Shown here: positions 1 through 11,147 of the stretch, piece by piece
Layout of the letters: each line of letters starts with the position of its first letter
Numbering within the stretch: the first letter of the stretch is position 1
From: Ceratotherium simum simum
Lineage: Eukaryota > Chordata > Mammalia > Perissodactyla > Rhinocerotidae
Assembly: GCF_000283155.1 (NCBI RefSeq)
Contig: NW_004454197.1
Coordinates: 13,899,814-13,963,813 of the forward strand
Direction: 5' to 3'
DNA: 64,000 bases
Translations under genes and position numbers: made by a program
The notes under the pieces: model-generated
Told to the model about the DNA's origin: nothing
What the model saw: only the letters and a program-made list of their open reading frames with translations
Databases searched by the model: none

Positions 1-402
1 TTGATGTGACAACGGGGTGCCCAGATATTTAGTTAAATATTATTCTATGTGTGTCTGTGAGGGTGTTTCTGGATGATTTGAACTGATAGACTGGGTAAAG
101 CAGATTGCCCACTCCAATGTGGATGGGCCTCACCCAATCCATTGAAGGCCTGAATAGAACAAAAGGCTGAGCAAGAGAGAATTTTCTCTCTCTCATTGTC
201 TTCGAGCTGGCCGTCCATCTTCTCCTGCCTTCAGACTTGGACTGGATCTTATACCATCAGCTCTCTTGTTCTCAAGCCTTCAGAGTACAGATCTTGGGAC
301 TTCTCAGCCTCCATAAGTGTATGAGCCAATTGCTTATAATAAATATCTTTATTAAATATATATCCTATTGGTTCTGTTTCTCTGGAGAACCCTGACTAGT
401 AC
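1..402 (+). mobile_element. ERVL LTR, MLT2 type, 5' end cut by window
   Basis: The copy follows the MLT2 LTR consensus as I remember it: a start with 'gggtgcccagatattt', a middle with 'gtgggcctcacccaatcc' style text, and the characteristic 3' end with 'ttctgtttctctggagaacc' followed by 'ctgactagtaca'. It is a solo LTR of an old endogenous ERVL element; no internal retroviral sequence follows. The first few tens of bases of the LTR lie outside the window. AATAAA-like sequence near 340 fits the LTR polyadenylation region. Confidence 0.85.
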
Positions 403-469
403 ACCAACACTGCTTGGCACCCTGTTTTTGTAACACCTTCTGTTTTAGTTTCTGCAGCTTCTCTCTCTG

Positions 470-1690
470 TTGAATGAAGAATGCCTTTGATGGGCTCATC
501 ATTAAACTTAACACAGCTGAGCAAAGAATCAGGGAGTTTGAAGACTGGTTGAGAGAAACTTCTCAAATGGAAACACAAAGAAAAAAAAAATAATGAGAAA
601 AGAAATGAAACAACACATCCAAGAAATGTGGAATGATATCAAAAGGTATAAAAAGACATGATTGGAATACTAGAAGGAGAAGAAAGAGTTGAACAAGGCA
701 GAAGAAATATTTGAAGTAACAATGGCTGAGAACATTCCAAATAATGACAGATACTAAACCACAGATCCAGGAAGCTCAGAAGGCACTAAGTAGGATAAAT
801 ACCAAAGACAAAAATAAAGCAAAACAACAAGAAAACACAGGCATATCACATTCAAATGGCAGAAAACAAAAGACAAAGAGAAAATCTTGAAAAAAGCCAC
901 AGGGAGAAAAACCATCTTTCTTTAGGAAAACTACCTTGTACCGTAGAGGTACAAGGATAAGAATTACAGCAAACTTCTATTAGAGACCATGGAAGCCAGA
1001 AGAGAGTGGAGTGAAATATTTAAAGTGTTGAAAGTAAAGACCTCAGTCTAGAATTCTATATCCAAAAAGAAAAATTATCTTTCAAAAGTGAAGGAGAATA
1101 AAGACTTACTCAAGCAAACAAACCTGAGAGAATTTGTCACTGTAGACCTGCCCTGTAAAAATGTTAAAAGACATTCTTCAGGTAGAAGGAAATAGGTATT
1201 GGTCAGAAACTTGGACCTAAATACAGAAAAGAAGATCATCAGACAGGGAATAAATAAAAGTAAAATCAAATATTTTACTTTTCATATTCTTAATGATCTA
1301 AAATATAACTGGTTATATATAGCAGCAATTGTATTGAGAGATTATAGTGTGTGGATAAGTGAAATGAATGACATCAATGTCACAAGGAAGGTATGTTACA
1401 CTTGAAGTGTTATATTACAGTGCTATTTAAAGGTAGACTTAGATTATTTTAAAATGTCTATTGTAAACTATAGGGAAACTACAAAAAAGTTTTTTAAAAA
1501 AGAAGTATAAATGATATGCCAATAGAGAAGATAAATAAAATCATATAAAGTGCTCAATTAAAATCAGAGAAGGCAGAAAAAGAGGGAGGAAGAAATGAAG
1601 ATCAAATGCAATGAATAACAAACAGTTACAAAAATAGTAGATTTTAATTCAACTATATCAATAATCACTTTAAATGTGAATGGTTGACAG
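470..1690 (+). mobile_element. L1M/HAL1-type LINE fragment, ORF1 end and inter-ORF region
   Basis: The text from about 480 follows the old mammalian L1 segment containing the end of ORF1 and the spacer before ORF2 ('ccacagatccaggaagctca' at about 758-777, 'gaaccttgaaa'-like and 'gaatttgtcactgtagacct' blocks). It is decayed, with stops in every frame. It ends near 1690, where the sequence jumps to L1 3' material, so ORF2 is almost entirely deleted or two insertions abut here. Confidence 0.75.
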
Positions 1691-1694
1691 AAAT

Positions 1695-1890
1695 TCTATT
1701 CCTAGGTATATACCCAAGAGAAGTAAAAACATATGTCCACAAAAAATTTGTACACAAATGTCTATAGCAGCATATTCAAAATGGCCAGAAAGTGGAGAAA
1801 AGCCAAATGTTCATGAACTAATGAATGGATAAACAAAATATAGTATATCCATACATTGGGATATTATTCAGCCCAAAAGAAGAACGAAGT
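1695..1890 (+). mobile_element. L1 LINE 3' portion
   Basis: This follows the L1 ORF2-end/3' region ('tatacccaagagaagtaaaa', 'aatgaatggataaacaaaat', 'atattattcagcccaaaaga'). It lies directly downstream of the ORF1-side fragment in the same orientation, so the two could be one internally deleted L1. It stops where a new L1 5' end appears to begin. Confidence 0.75.
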
Positions 1891-3691
1891 TTCTTCCACT
1901 TCAGGGAAGAGGATGTAGATGCACTTTTCCCTTTCCTCCCATGAAGTGAAACTAAAAACTCTGGACATTATAGAGAAAATAAACATAAGAAGACTCTGAA
2001 AGGTAGAGGGAAAAAAGACCAGCTAGGGACCCCAGGATCCAAGGAAAAACATGACGGTGAGTTCTCTGGGCTTTCCTTTTGCCTCATATATTTCAGAATT
2101 GGAGCTCAAGAAGCCAGCAACCTGGAAACAATAGGGGGAAGTCAAAAGAAGCCCAAAGAAAAGGCTACTCTATTAGCCAAAGAATGAGGAAATGTGCAAC
2201 CTAGAAAGGCAGAAAATTTTAGACGAAAACCACTGTACTCTAGCCAAACAGCACAGAAAAACACGGTGGCCCCACGCTCCCCCACAGCAGCAAAAGCGTG
2301 TGGGAAGTCTAACTTACACCCTCTCCAGCCTATAATGAGGAGCCTCAACACTCTCTTCCCACAGGGAGGTGTTAAAGAAGGTGGAATAGGGAGCCAGAAC
2401 TTTCATCCCTTCCAAGTAGTAATGAAGGCCATGTGGGAAACAGTAAGGAGGCACTCCTACCCCTTCCTGCCAGGGGTATAGTGGCGGCCCACGGGGAGCC
2501 AGAGGTGCCTGCCTGCGTGTCAATAGAAGCTGAACAGGGAACCTGGACTTTTCTCATACATGGAGTAACAAAGCCTGTGCCCGCCCTGCTCCTTTGCCTG
2601 CCAGAGCAGTGTCAGAGCAAGTCAGCTAAAACAGGTTTAAAATAACATCCATAGTCTTATAACATCATACCCACAATGTCGAGGTTTCAATAAAAATCAC
2701 TTGTCATACCAAGAACTGGAAGATCTCAAACTGAGTGAAAAAAGGCAGTCAATAAATGCCAACACCAAGATAATGGGGATGTTAGAATTAGACAAAGATT
2801 TTAAAGCAGCTACCATAAAAGAGCTTCAATGAATAATTACGAACATGAAACTCTCAGCAAAGAAACAGAAAGTCTCAACAAAGAAATAGAAGATATAAAG
2901 AAGACCTAAATGGAAATTGTAGTAATGGAATATAAAATATATGAAATTAAAACCTCAATGCATGGGCTCAACAGCAGAGTGGATGGGGCAGAAGAAAGAA
3001 TCAGTAAACTGGAAGACAGAAATCACCCAATCTGAACAACAGAGAGAAAATAGACTGAACAAAACCGAACAGAGCCTCAGGGATTTGTGGGACTAAAACA
3101 AAAGATTTAACATGCTATTGGATTCTCAGAAGGAGAGGAGAAAGAGAATGGAGCTGAAAAAGTATTTAAAGAAATAATGACCAAACATGTCCCAATTTGA
3201 CAAAAAACAAATCTACAGATTAATGAAGCTAAGCAACCTCAACAGGATAAACCAAAGAAATCCACACCAAGGTGCCTCATAGGCAAACTTCTGAAAACTA
3301 AAGACAAAGGAAAAAATCTTGAAAGCACTCAAAATGAAGTGACACCTTACCTGTAGGGGAAAAACAATTGGAATTTCTCATCAGAAACCAGGGAGTTCAG
3401 AAGGAGGTAGCATGACACTGTTCAAGTGCTGAAAAAAAGAAATGTCAACTTAGAATTCTACATCTGAGTGAAAATACCCATCAGAAGTGAAAATATCCTT
3501 CAGAAATGGGGGAAACAAAGACATTCTCAGATGAAGGACAACTAAGAGAATTTGTTGCCAGCAGATCTGCCCTAAAAGAATGGTTAAAGGAAGTTCTCTA
3601 AAACAAAATAAACATTCAAAGAAGGAACTTTGGAACATCAGAAAGGACGAAAACACATGGCAAGCAAAAATATGAGCAAATACAATTGACT

Positions 3692-4100
3692 TTCCTTTTT
3701 CTCTTGAGTTTTCTAAATTATGTTGGTCAATTGAAGCAAAAATTGTAACACTGATGTGGTTCTAAATGTATGCAGAGGAACTATTTAAGATAATTATATT
3801 ACGAACAGGGAGGGCTAGAATGACATAAAAGAAGATAATTTCCCTACATTTCACTCAAACTGGTAAAATGACATGAGTAGACTGTGATGTTTCATCTGTA
3901 TATTACATTATGTATATACATTATATATACAAGGTAAATATATCATGTATATAATTATATAAGTAATTATAATATATATCTCATATACATAGACTATAAT
4001 TGTCTTAATTCCTCTGCATACATTTAGAACCACATCAGACAGTGTTATAATTTTTGCTTCAATCAACCAACATAATTTAGAAAACTCAAGAAGAAAAGGA
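3692..4100. repeat. Imperfect inverted repeat inside L1 (fold-back)
   Basis: Bases 3692-3800 and 3990-4100 are reverse complements over roughly 100 bases with a few substitutions and small gaps. For example 'ggttctaaatgtatgcagag' at about 3758-3777 reappears inverted at about 4013-4032. The roughly 190-base spacer is AT-rich. The right arm keeps a four-base block ('gtct') that the left arm has lost, and L1 consensus resumes at about 4196, so the right arm looks like an inserted inverted copy. Confidence 0.85.
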
Positions 4101-4103
4101 GCG

Positions 4104-4197
4104 TCTATACACATATATAGTATAGTCTATATATATATGTAGATACTATATACATATGTATACTATATAGTCTATATATATACACATATATATATAT
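4104..4197. repeat. TA-rich simple repeat
   Basis: Imperfect (TA)n with interspersed 'tatagtctat' units, next to the right arm of the L1 fold-back. A second TA-rich patch lies at about 3898-3990 in the loop. Confidence 0.85.
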
Positions 4198-4765
4198 GGT
4201 AATACCTAGAGCCACCTCTAAAAAGTTACTCAAAGAGATACACAAGAAACTACAGATACATCAAAATGAAATTATTAAAAATGCTTAGGTAACCTATAGG
4301 TAGGCAGGAAAAAAGAAAACAGAGAAAGGAAAAACAGAATAAACAGAAAACAAAAAATAAAAAGGCAGATATAAAGCCATAACATATTGATCATCACTTT
4401 AAATGTAAATGAGGCCAAATACACCAATTAAAAGACAGACGTTGGCAAAGTGGATTAAAAAACGTGACCCAACTATATGCTGTCTATGAGAAACTCTCTT
4501 TCGATATAATAATATAGGCAGGCAGAAAGTAAAAGGATGGGGAAAAGATATCATGCAAACATTATAGTAGGAGTAACTATATTAAGATCAGATAAAATAG
4601 ACTTTGGAGCTAAGAAAATCATTAGAGACAGAGAGGGATATTGAATAATGGTAAAAGTGGTCTAATCCTCCAAGAAGATAGCAATCCTAAATGTATGAGG
4701 ACCAAACAACAGAGCAGCACAATATATGAAGCAAAAATCATAAAACTGAAAGGAAAAATGGACAG

Positions 4766-5095
4766 ATACCTAACCAATACTTCTCAAAGCTGTCGAAGTC
4801 ATGAAAAGAAGAAAAGTCTGAGTAACTGCCACAGCCAAGAGATGCCTAAGGAGAAATGACTGCTAAATGTAACGTACCCCGAATGGAATCCTGGAACAGA
4901 AAAAGGAGGTTAGTTTCAAAACTAAGGAAGTCTGAATAACGCATGAACTTTAGTTTAAGATAATGTATCAGTATTGGTTCATTTGTTGTGACAAATATGG
5001 GAAACTGAGTATGGATGAGAACTGTACTATATTTGAACATTTTCTGTAAGTCTAAAACTAATCTAAAATTTTAAAGTTTATTTTTTAAAAATTTC
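4766..5095 (+). mobile_element. Probable L1M 3' end fragment
   Basis: The blocks 'gaatcctggaacagaaaaag', 'gggaaactgagtatggatga' and a final 'tctgtaagtctaaaactaat' then A/T-rich end resemble the 3' UTR of old L1M elements (L1MC-L1ME). I am sure it is an ancient interspersed repeat and less sure of the family. Confidence 0.5.
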
Positions 5096-5411
5096 TACCC
5101 TTCTTTCAGATGCCTAAACAGAAATAAAGGTGGTGGGTAGTTAGCTAAACCGTTTTATCTCATTCACCTCATAGCTCTACCCAATTTCAGACGAAGCGCT
5201 GTGGATTCTATCCCTGGGGCATCTCTCCCAAGCCATTGCTCCACAAATTCCATTGGTCCTTCTTGGTTCAAGATATTCTCCTCTTTCCGCTGGACTGAAG
5301 CAATAGATTTCTCATGGATCTTCCATGAGGTCTTAGCCCTTCTCTTTCCACCATCACCCAAATCCAATAGGCACATTCTCTTCACATCATAAATAATATT
5401 CCTAAAATGCA
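5096..5411. other. Unassigned unique-looking sequence
   Basis: No repeat or gene recognised. An 82-codon open frame on the minus strand (5412-5164) has no recognisable domain and I do not call it. Confidence 0.5.
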
Positions 5412-5960
5412 AATATGATCAGTTTTATCCGCTTTTAAAATGCCCCCAGTGGTCTCCACTGACCTCAAGGAGAAGGTGAGGCTCCTTCGGATCTTCTAAA
5501 TCTAGACTAGGCTACATACCCCTCCAGCCTTACTCTATCCCCTACAACATCCCCCTTTGCACCCAGTGCTCCAGGAACCTACATCCACTTACAGGTCCCC
5601 TAACCTGCCATACTCTTCAGACATCTACATGTTGCCTTGTGCTGGCTCCACCTGCATAAATTGCCCTCTTCTTTCCCCATGTCCCCTTCCTGGCAAAACC
5701 TTACGTTAACTCTTCTCTTATTCCTCATCTCCTATTACTCAGCTCCACAGTTCCCTTCTTGCTCTAAAGAAAACACGCCAGGCAAAAGTTATCACTCTCT
5801 TCTGTGTCCCAACAATAACCCATGTGTTTCCTACCAGAGTCCTTGTGACAATCTTGTGCTACAGGACCACAAGCTCTTTGAACGCTGGAAGAGTATAGAA
5901 TTTTTCTTTGTATCCCCAGCACCTATAGCATTGAGTACATAGAGGCCTTGGAATGACAAC
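5412..5960 (+). mobile_element. L2 LINE 3' portion
   Basis: Follows the L2 3' consensus: the block around 'gcccccagtggtctccactg', a 'ctcctattactcag' region, then 'accacaagctctttgaacgc' and the tail-like 'gtatccccagcacctatagc' ending near the usual AGTACATAGAGG-type tail. Divergent and non-coding. Confidence 0.75.
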
Positions 5961-6434
5961 AGCTGTGGGCAGAATAAGACATACCAGTAAAGGAGACTGA
6001 GAAGCAACAGCCAGAGAAGCGGGAAGTGAGCAGATGCCATGGGAGGTAGGAGGTGTCTGGTTCAGTTGAGCTGAATTGCTTGGGTCTGCGTGAGGGCTAA
6101 GGCCACCAAGGTGCTCAAGAGAGCCAGCAGAGCATCTGGGTATGACTTTCCCCTCCTGACTGCCCAAACTAGGGAGGGGCTGAAAACATGTGCTCAGCCA
6201 AACACTTTCTGTGGCCTTCTGGAATATTGTCTCAGCCACAGCAGCAACTGTGCTGAAAGATGCTCACTCGCAATGTGGTCATCCTCGATCAAAACTGTGA
6301 CCCCAACACTGGGGGAACAGAGGGTCCTTTCTGCTTCTTGATGGCAGGGAGACCCCCAGGAATGAGGGATCAGCTTCCTCTGGCAGACACAGAGTAGGAG
6401 AATTGAAGCAGCAGATTGATGTAGGATCAATTTT
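5961..6434. other. Unassigned sequence
   Basis: Moderately GC-rich sequence with open frames on both strands (minus strand 6239-5859, 126 codons, which overlaps the L2 tail). The translations have no motif I recognise. No repeat assigned. Confidence 0.5.
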
Positions 6435-6605
6435 CCACCTCGCCATTTTTTTGCTGGGTAATCCTGATCAGGTTAGTTAACTTCCCTTAAGTTTCATCTG
6501 TATAGTGGGGACAAGACACCACCTCCACACAGTGGTTAGGAGGATTAAATGAAAGGATATATGCAAAGGGCTTGACACACAGTAAGTAATAAAGCCATGC
6601 TACTA
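6435..6605 (+). mobile_element. MIR SINE
   Basis: MIR core and 3' part: 'gttagttaacttcccttaag', 'catctgtatagtggggacaa', 'aggattaaatgaaaggatat' and 'acacacagtaagtaataaa'. The tRNA head is missing or too decayed to see. Confidence 0.8.
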
Positions 6606-6727
6606 CTCTCTTCTTAGGCATTGTCTTGGTTATAAAGACAGACTCTGAATGCAAAAGCTTTGTGATTGATATTTACTCTTTGGACATAATGGCTCTAGAA
6701 CCCACAGAACATAAAACATGAACATTC

Positions 6728-6945
6728 ATTCCTTCAACTGATGTTTATTGAGCTTCCATCTATGCTAGGTACTGGGAAGGCAAGGGGCACATGGTGTGTC
6801 TTGAAGGATGCCTCATCTAAGAAGACAAACATGAGGGCATCTAGACAAGGGAGGATGAAATGAACAAAGACAGTGCATATAATTTGAGGGTTGGATGATG
6901 TAGATGAAAGTGGAGATGAAGTAGGGCAAGGAGCTGGATGTGGAC
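6728..6945 (-). mobile_element. L2 LINE 3' end
   Basis: Reverse-oriented L2 tail: 'ttcattccttcaactgatgt' followed by 'gctaggtactgggaaggcaa', then the region that in L2 carries the 'gagcttacagtctagtggg' type text. Divergent. Confidence 0.7.
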
Positions 6946-8045
6946 CACAGAGGGTGTTGTATGCCACGCCAAAGATATCAGCACGTGTTTGTAGCTGCCA
7001 GAGAGCATGGAGAGTGACAATGGACTGATTCCCTTCCCTCTCTACTTTTTCAATCTGCTCTTAGTTTTTAAAATGTCAGCTGATGAAATAATCAAGATTG
7101 ACAGTAAAAGACTTTGTGCTCCATTTTTCTGTCCCGATCTCCTACAGTTCTCTCTGAGGAAGAACATTGGGCAGCTCAGTGTGTCTGGCATCTATTAGGT
7201 GTTGATGAGTATCTGTTAAAATGAGTGTACTTTAATAAAAGTTGAGCTAAAGTCAAGCCCTTTGGGACCACTTTGGACCACTAATGAAAATATCGTTCTA
7301 GAAGCTTAATGAAAAATATTTACCCTTAGTGAATCTGAGGTGAGCTGCAAATTATTCATATTCAGTTCAGTAATTGTGGTCATTTAGCTAAATCTTGATT
7401 ACACGCAAAAAACCCGGAGCTCATCAATGGATGATGCCTCCGTGCTGGGTTTTCCCTCCTCCCTTGGCTGGGTATCCTTTTCACGAAAGGACACTTCCCT
7501 GTTTGTACAGCAGCTGGAGGCTCACATGTGAATCCTTCATATGCGCTGCAGGCAATCCAAGCATCTGACTTTCATTCTCCCCTCACAGCTGGGAGCAAGT
7601 GCGAGAAATCAGCAGAAAGTTGGAGGTTTGTTAACAGGGGTTTATCTTGGCACTCAGTTGCAATTAAATCCAGTGGGGTAGAAGCTTCTGAATGCATTAC
7701 CCTCTTTTAAACAGGGCACTTTTAAAGAGTGTTTCCACAGTGAACAATATTCATCACCAGTGTTATATATGGCTTTCACCCTCAAATAATGCTTTCTTTC
7801 CTTGGAAGGAAAATAAACTTTCCCATCATCGTAACTGAATCCAAACATCTGTCACCCACAAAGGCATGGTTTTAGAGGTTGGCTAATGGATATCTGGCTT
7901 ACAGAGCACCCAGAACCACATTCATTTGCAACACATTTACACCCACACCCGCACGCACATGCACACACACCAAATGCATGGCTCTAGAAAACAATACTTT
8001 TTCATTATCATTTCCTTGAAGAAAATTAAGACAGCAATGAAGAAA
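6946..8045. other. Repeat-poor unassigned DNA
   Basis: No transposon recognised across about 1.1 kb. The stretch 7330-7460 is AT-rich with motifs such as ATTCAT and TAATTG and looks like ordinary unique, possibly conserved non-coding DNA. A CA-rich imperfect repeat lies at 7930-7971. Short open frames here carry no recognisable domain. Confidence 0.5.
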
Positions 8046-8215
8046 GAGATGTAGCTGGAGTAGTAAAAAGAACAAGGACTTGGGGTCAAGAGACTTGGTT
8101 CTCGTCATGACTGCCTTCACAGGCTGCATAACCTTTGACAAGCAGCATAACGTCTCCAGCTCTCAGTTTCCGTAACTGTGAAAAACGTGAATGGTAAGAC
8201 CACGTCCACCATTTA
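8046..8215 (+). mobile_element. MIR SINE
   Basis: Head-to-core MIR text: 'gacttggggtcaagagactt', 'ctgcataacctttgacaagc' and 'tctcagtttccgtaactgtg', matching the tRNA-derived part and the conserved core. Confidence 0.75.
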
Positions 8216-8239
8216 ACTCTTATAACCCACTCACTTCAT

Positions 8240-8600
8240 GAATTCATGCATTTGTGCCTTAGCATGAAAGTCCCTCTGCTGGCTGTGCTCTACTGGAGCC
8301 TTGTCCTCCTTCAAGACTCAGCATATACGATGCTGCTTACCCAAGGAAGCCCTCCCTGGGTCCCTCAGGTAGAGTCACCATCTCATTTTCAGTTATCCCC
8401 AAAACCTTGAACTCATTCCATTATAGTTTTCATTGCATCATAAGGCAACCACTTATTTATGTGCCAATCTCCCAATCTAAACCATTAACCCATGGAGAAC
8501 AGACCAGGTCTATTTTCCTCCATTTCCCTGGTGGCAAGCAAAGGATAAGCACAATGTAGGTGCTAAGAAAAGGTTGAAGGAAAGAATAGACAACCGAATG
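8240..8600 (+). mobile_element. L2 LINE 3' end
   Basis: Typical L2 3' order: 'gtcctccttcaagactcagc', 'aggaagccctccctgggtcc', 'catggagaacagaccaggtc' and the tail 'acaatgtaggtgctaagaaa' followed by a TGAATGAAT-like end near 8600. Confidence 0.8.
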
Positions 8601-8639
8601 AATAATTACTTAAATGACACAATACCCTAGTGGCAGCAT

Positions 8640-9195
8640 CACATAAGAAAGTCTTTTAGCTGGCCCCTAGTTTCTCCCCCTCCACAATGCTGAGAGAGTG
8701 GTCTTGCTGAAACCCAGTGCTTGCCACATCACATGCTCTTAGCCCACCCGCTTCAGGGTATGGCCCAGATTCCTCATCAAGGCAACCCATTTCTTTATGA
8801 CTGAATTATTGCCTCTTTCACTGCTCTCTTCCCCTCCCCTCCCACCTGCTATGTTCCAGGAAACACAGCCAAGTTTCCTAACATACTCTCATACTTCTAA
8901 GTCTATCCCTCTACCCTATCCTAACCTGCCTTCTTTACCTAGCTAATCCCTACCCGTCTCCAGGCTTAGCTGAGGTGACTCTTCCTCCGGCAAGCTTTCC
9001 TGGATCCCCCAAGCCTCCTATTCTTTGCCTCCAGAATGTCATCCTTGACCCTAGTACCTTTATCTGTTTGAAGGTCTGTGAGCTCCTTGAGGGCAGAGGC
9101 TGGGCCCTGCTCTCCTCTGTACCCGCAGTGCCTGACACAGTGCCTGGCACTGAGTGACCACTCAGTAAACATTCCTGCCGTGAATGGGTGGGCAG
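8640..9195 (+). mobile_element. L2 LINE 3' portion, second tandem copy
   Basis: A longer L2 copy in the same orientation as the one just upstream: 'gagtggtcttgctgaaaccc', a middle with 'tctccaggcttagctgaggt', 'gtgagctccttgagggcaga' and tail 'cagtgcctggcactgagtga' then 'cactcagtaaacattcctgc'. Two L2 3' ends in a row imply two insertions or a duplication. Confidence 0.85.
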
Positions 9196-9344
9196 ATGAA
9201 TGAAATGTCAGCCTGATCAGTAGAAAGTCAGATCTAGAGGCCAACGACAGAGCATCTGAAGTGTTACGTACACACCACACCACCAGCTGGAGGGTTTGTC
9301 TTTTTGACCTTTGAAGGTCTTCCTCTTAACCTTGACCAGTCTCT

Positions 9345-10720
9345 GAGAAAAGTCTCTTAAAATCCCCCACTGTGGCCATTAGTTTTTCAATTTCTCATTG
9401 TAATTCATTGTGTGTGTATACATACATGCATAACATGTATTTACATATTTATAAATAAATATTCAGTTAATATATATTGAAGCTATGTTGTTAGGTATCT
9501 AGAAGTTCATGATTATCTTAACTCCTTGATAGAGTCAGAATTTGCCTGGAGTATTGTTTTACCCCTCACTCCCCTCACCCCCCTCCCACTACTTTGATTT
9601 TCAACCTTTCTGTGTTGTTTAGTTTTAGGAAAATCTTTTGTAAGCAGCTTACGCTATCATTTTTAAAAATCCTGTTGATTGTTCGTGTTTTCTAGTAGGA
9701 GAGTTTAATTCATTTACATTCATTAGTATTCCTATTTTTGACTTATTTCTGTCATTTAATGTTATGTTCCATTTATTATGCTTTATTTTGTTTTGCTAAT
9801 TTTTTTCTCCTTTCCTGCTTTCAGTTGGATTAATAATACTTTCTTCCTTTTACCCGCTTGGCTGCTTTGGAAGTTAGAGATTTTATTACTATTGGGGGAG
9901 TGTCTACTAGCATTTTCACCTTGCAAAATCACATTTATATTTTTCTAGCAATGTCTAAAATTATTCAATATCTTTATTTTCATTCCAAATAACACACTGC
10001 TTTAGCATGCTTCCAGTGCCCTCCAAACGCTCCTGCCCCATCGCCTTTCTTAATTTTAGTTCCATATTTATTTTTTCTATCAAGAGGTAATTGTATCTAC
10101 CAACATAGTTTACCACTTATTTTGATCACCATTTCTTCTTGTATTCTGCTCTTCTCTGGATTCATTTTCCTTCTTGCGGAAACTCATCTTTTAGTAGTTT
10201 CTTCAGTAAGGGTAAGTAAAGGATAAACTATCTTAATCCTATATGTCAGAAAATGCCTTTATTTCAACTATTGTGGAATGAGAGTTAGCCACGCGCAGAA
10301 TTCTAGCTGAGACTCCCTTTGAAAATAACCCTCCATTGTCTTCTCGCCCTTGTTGTGCTGGGTGGAAGTCAGCCGTCAGTCTGGGCACCATTCCTTTGTA
10401 GACAATCTCTTAGGCAGACTTGAAGATTTCGCCTTTATCTTTGGTGTTTTATCTCTTTGTTACAATGTATGTTCAGGCGTAGATTTATTTTCATTTATCT
10501 TAATATGTGCTTTCAATCTGAGGGTCCTGTCCTCCATTAACTCTTGAAAGTTCTCACCTGTTTCTCCTCTGAACACTGCCCCTCTACTTTCCCTCTGCTC
10601 CTTACTTCTGGAACTTGCATCAAATGAATGTTGGAGATTCTCAACACCCCTCCATATATCTTAACTTCTCTTTCAAATGTCTATGCCTTCTATTATGCTT
10701 TTTTCTTTTTGTGGACATCA
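9345..10720 (-). mobile_element. L1/HAL1 LINE, ORF1 and 5' side, antisense
   Basis: Reads as the reverse complement of L1 ORF1-side sequence: 'tttagtagtttcttcagtaa', 'gtcagaaaatgcctttattt', 'cagaattctagctgagactc', 'ggtggaagtcagccgtcagt' and 'gaatgttggagattctcaac' correspond in order to the antisense of the L1 block also seen on the + strand near 3000-3600. It is strongly decayed. Boundaries, especially on the left, are approximate. Confidence 0.65.
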
Positions 10721-10779
10721 GACTCAGAGGGTTGAATATAGTCACACACCTCACTTCATGGCAACTGGTCCATGCAATG

Positions 10780-11090
10780 TCCCTCCCTTGTCTAATTCAT
10801 GAGTTTATTTTCTATCACAATCTATTTCCCTCCCCTACTCCCACAAAAGAGACCACTCCAGTCTGTGTAATGTATATCTTTTTGTTCACATGTGGTCTTA
10901 AAAACACGTATTGTTTTCTGAGCATGTGTTTTAAATTTATGGAAACAATATTGTGTTATTCAAATCATCTATCTTCTCATTTTTTCACTAAGCCTTGTGT
11001 TTTGTAAGAGTCACCCATGTTGTGTGGACATCAAGTTGGTTACTTCTAATTGGTGCATAATAGTGCTTGGTGTGCCTTGACCGCATGTGA
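10780..11090 (-). mobile_element. L1 LINE 3' portion, antisense, left half of a split copy
   Basis: Antisense L1 3' text ('tttttcactaagccttgtgt', 'agagtcacccatgttgtgtg', 'ctaattggtgcataatagtg'). The next consensus block of the same element appears at about 12080, after roughly 0.9 kb of inserted LTR sequence. Confidence 0.65.
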
Positions 11091-11147
11091 GCAATTCACC
11101 TTCCAGTGATAGCAGCCAATTGCCTCTAATTCCCTGAGGAAATGCTG

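Larger units (their letters stand above)
1890..4765 (+). mobile_element. L1M LINE, 5' UTR to start of ORF2
   Basis: In order: a GC-richer 5' UTR-like part (about 1890-2640), an ORF1-side part (2640-3660), the spacer, and the start of ORF2 endonuclease sequence (about 4380-4765, including 'acaccaattaaaagacagac' and 'tggattaaaaaacgtgaccc'). All frames are broken. The spacer is interrupted by an inverted duplicate of itself and TA-rich repeats (3692-4200). The 5' UTR assignment is from memory and is the least certain part. Confidence 0.75.
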
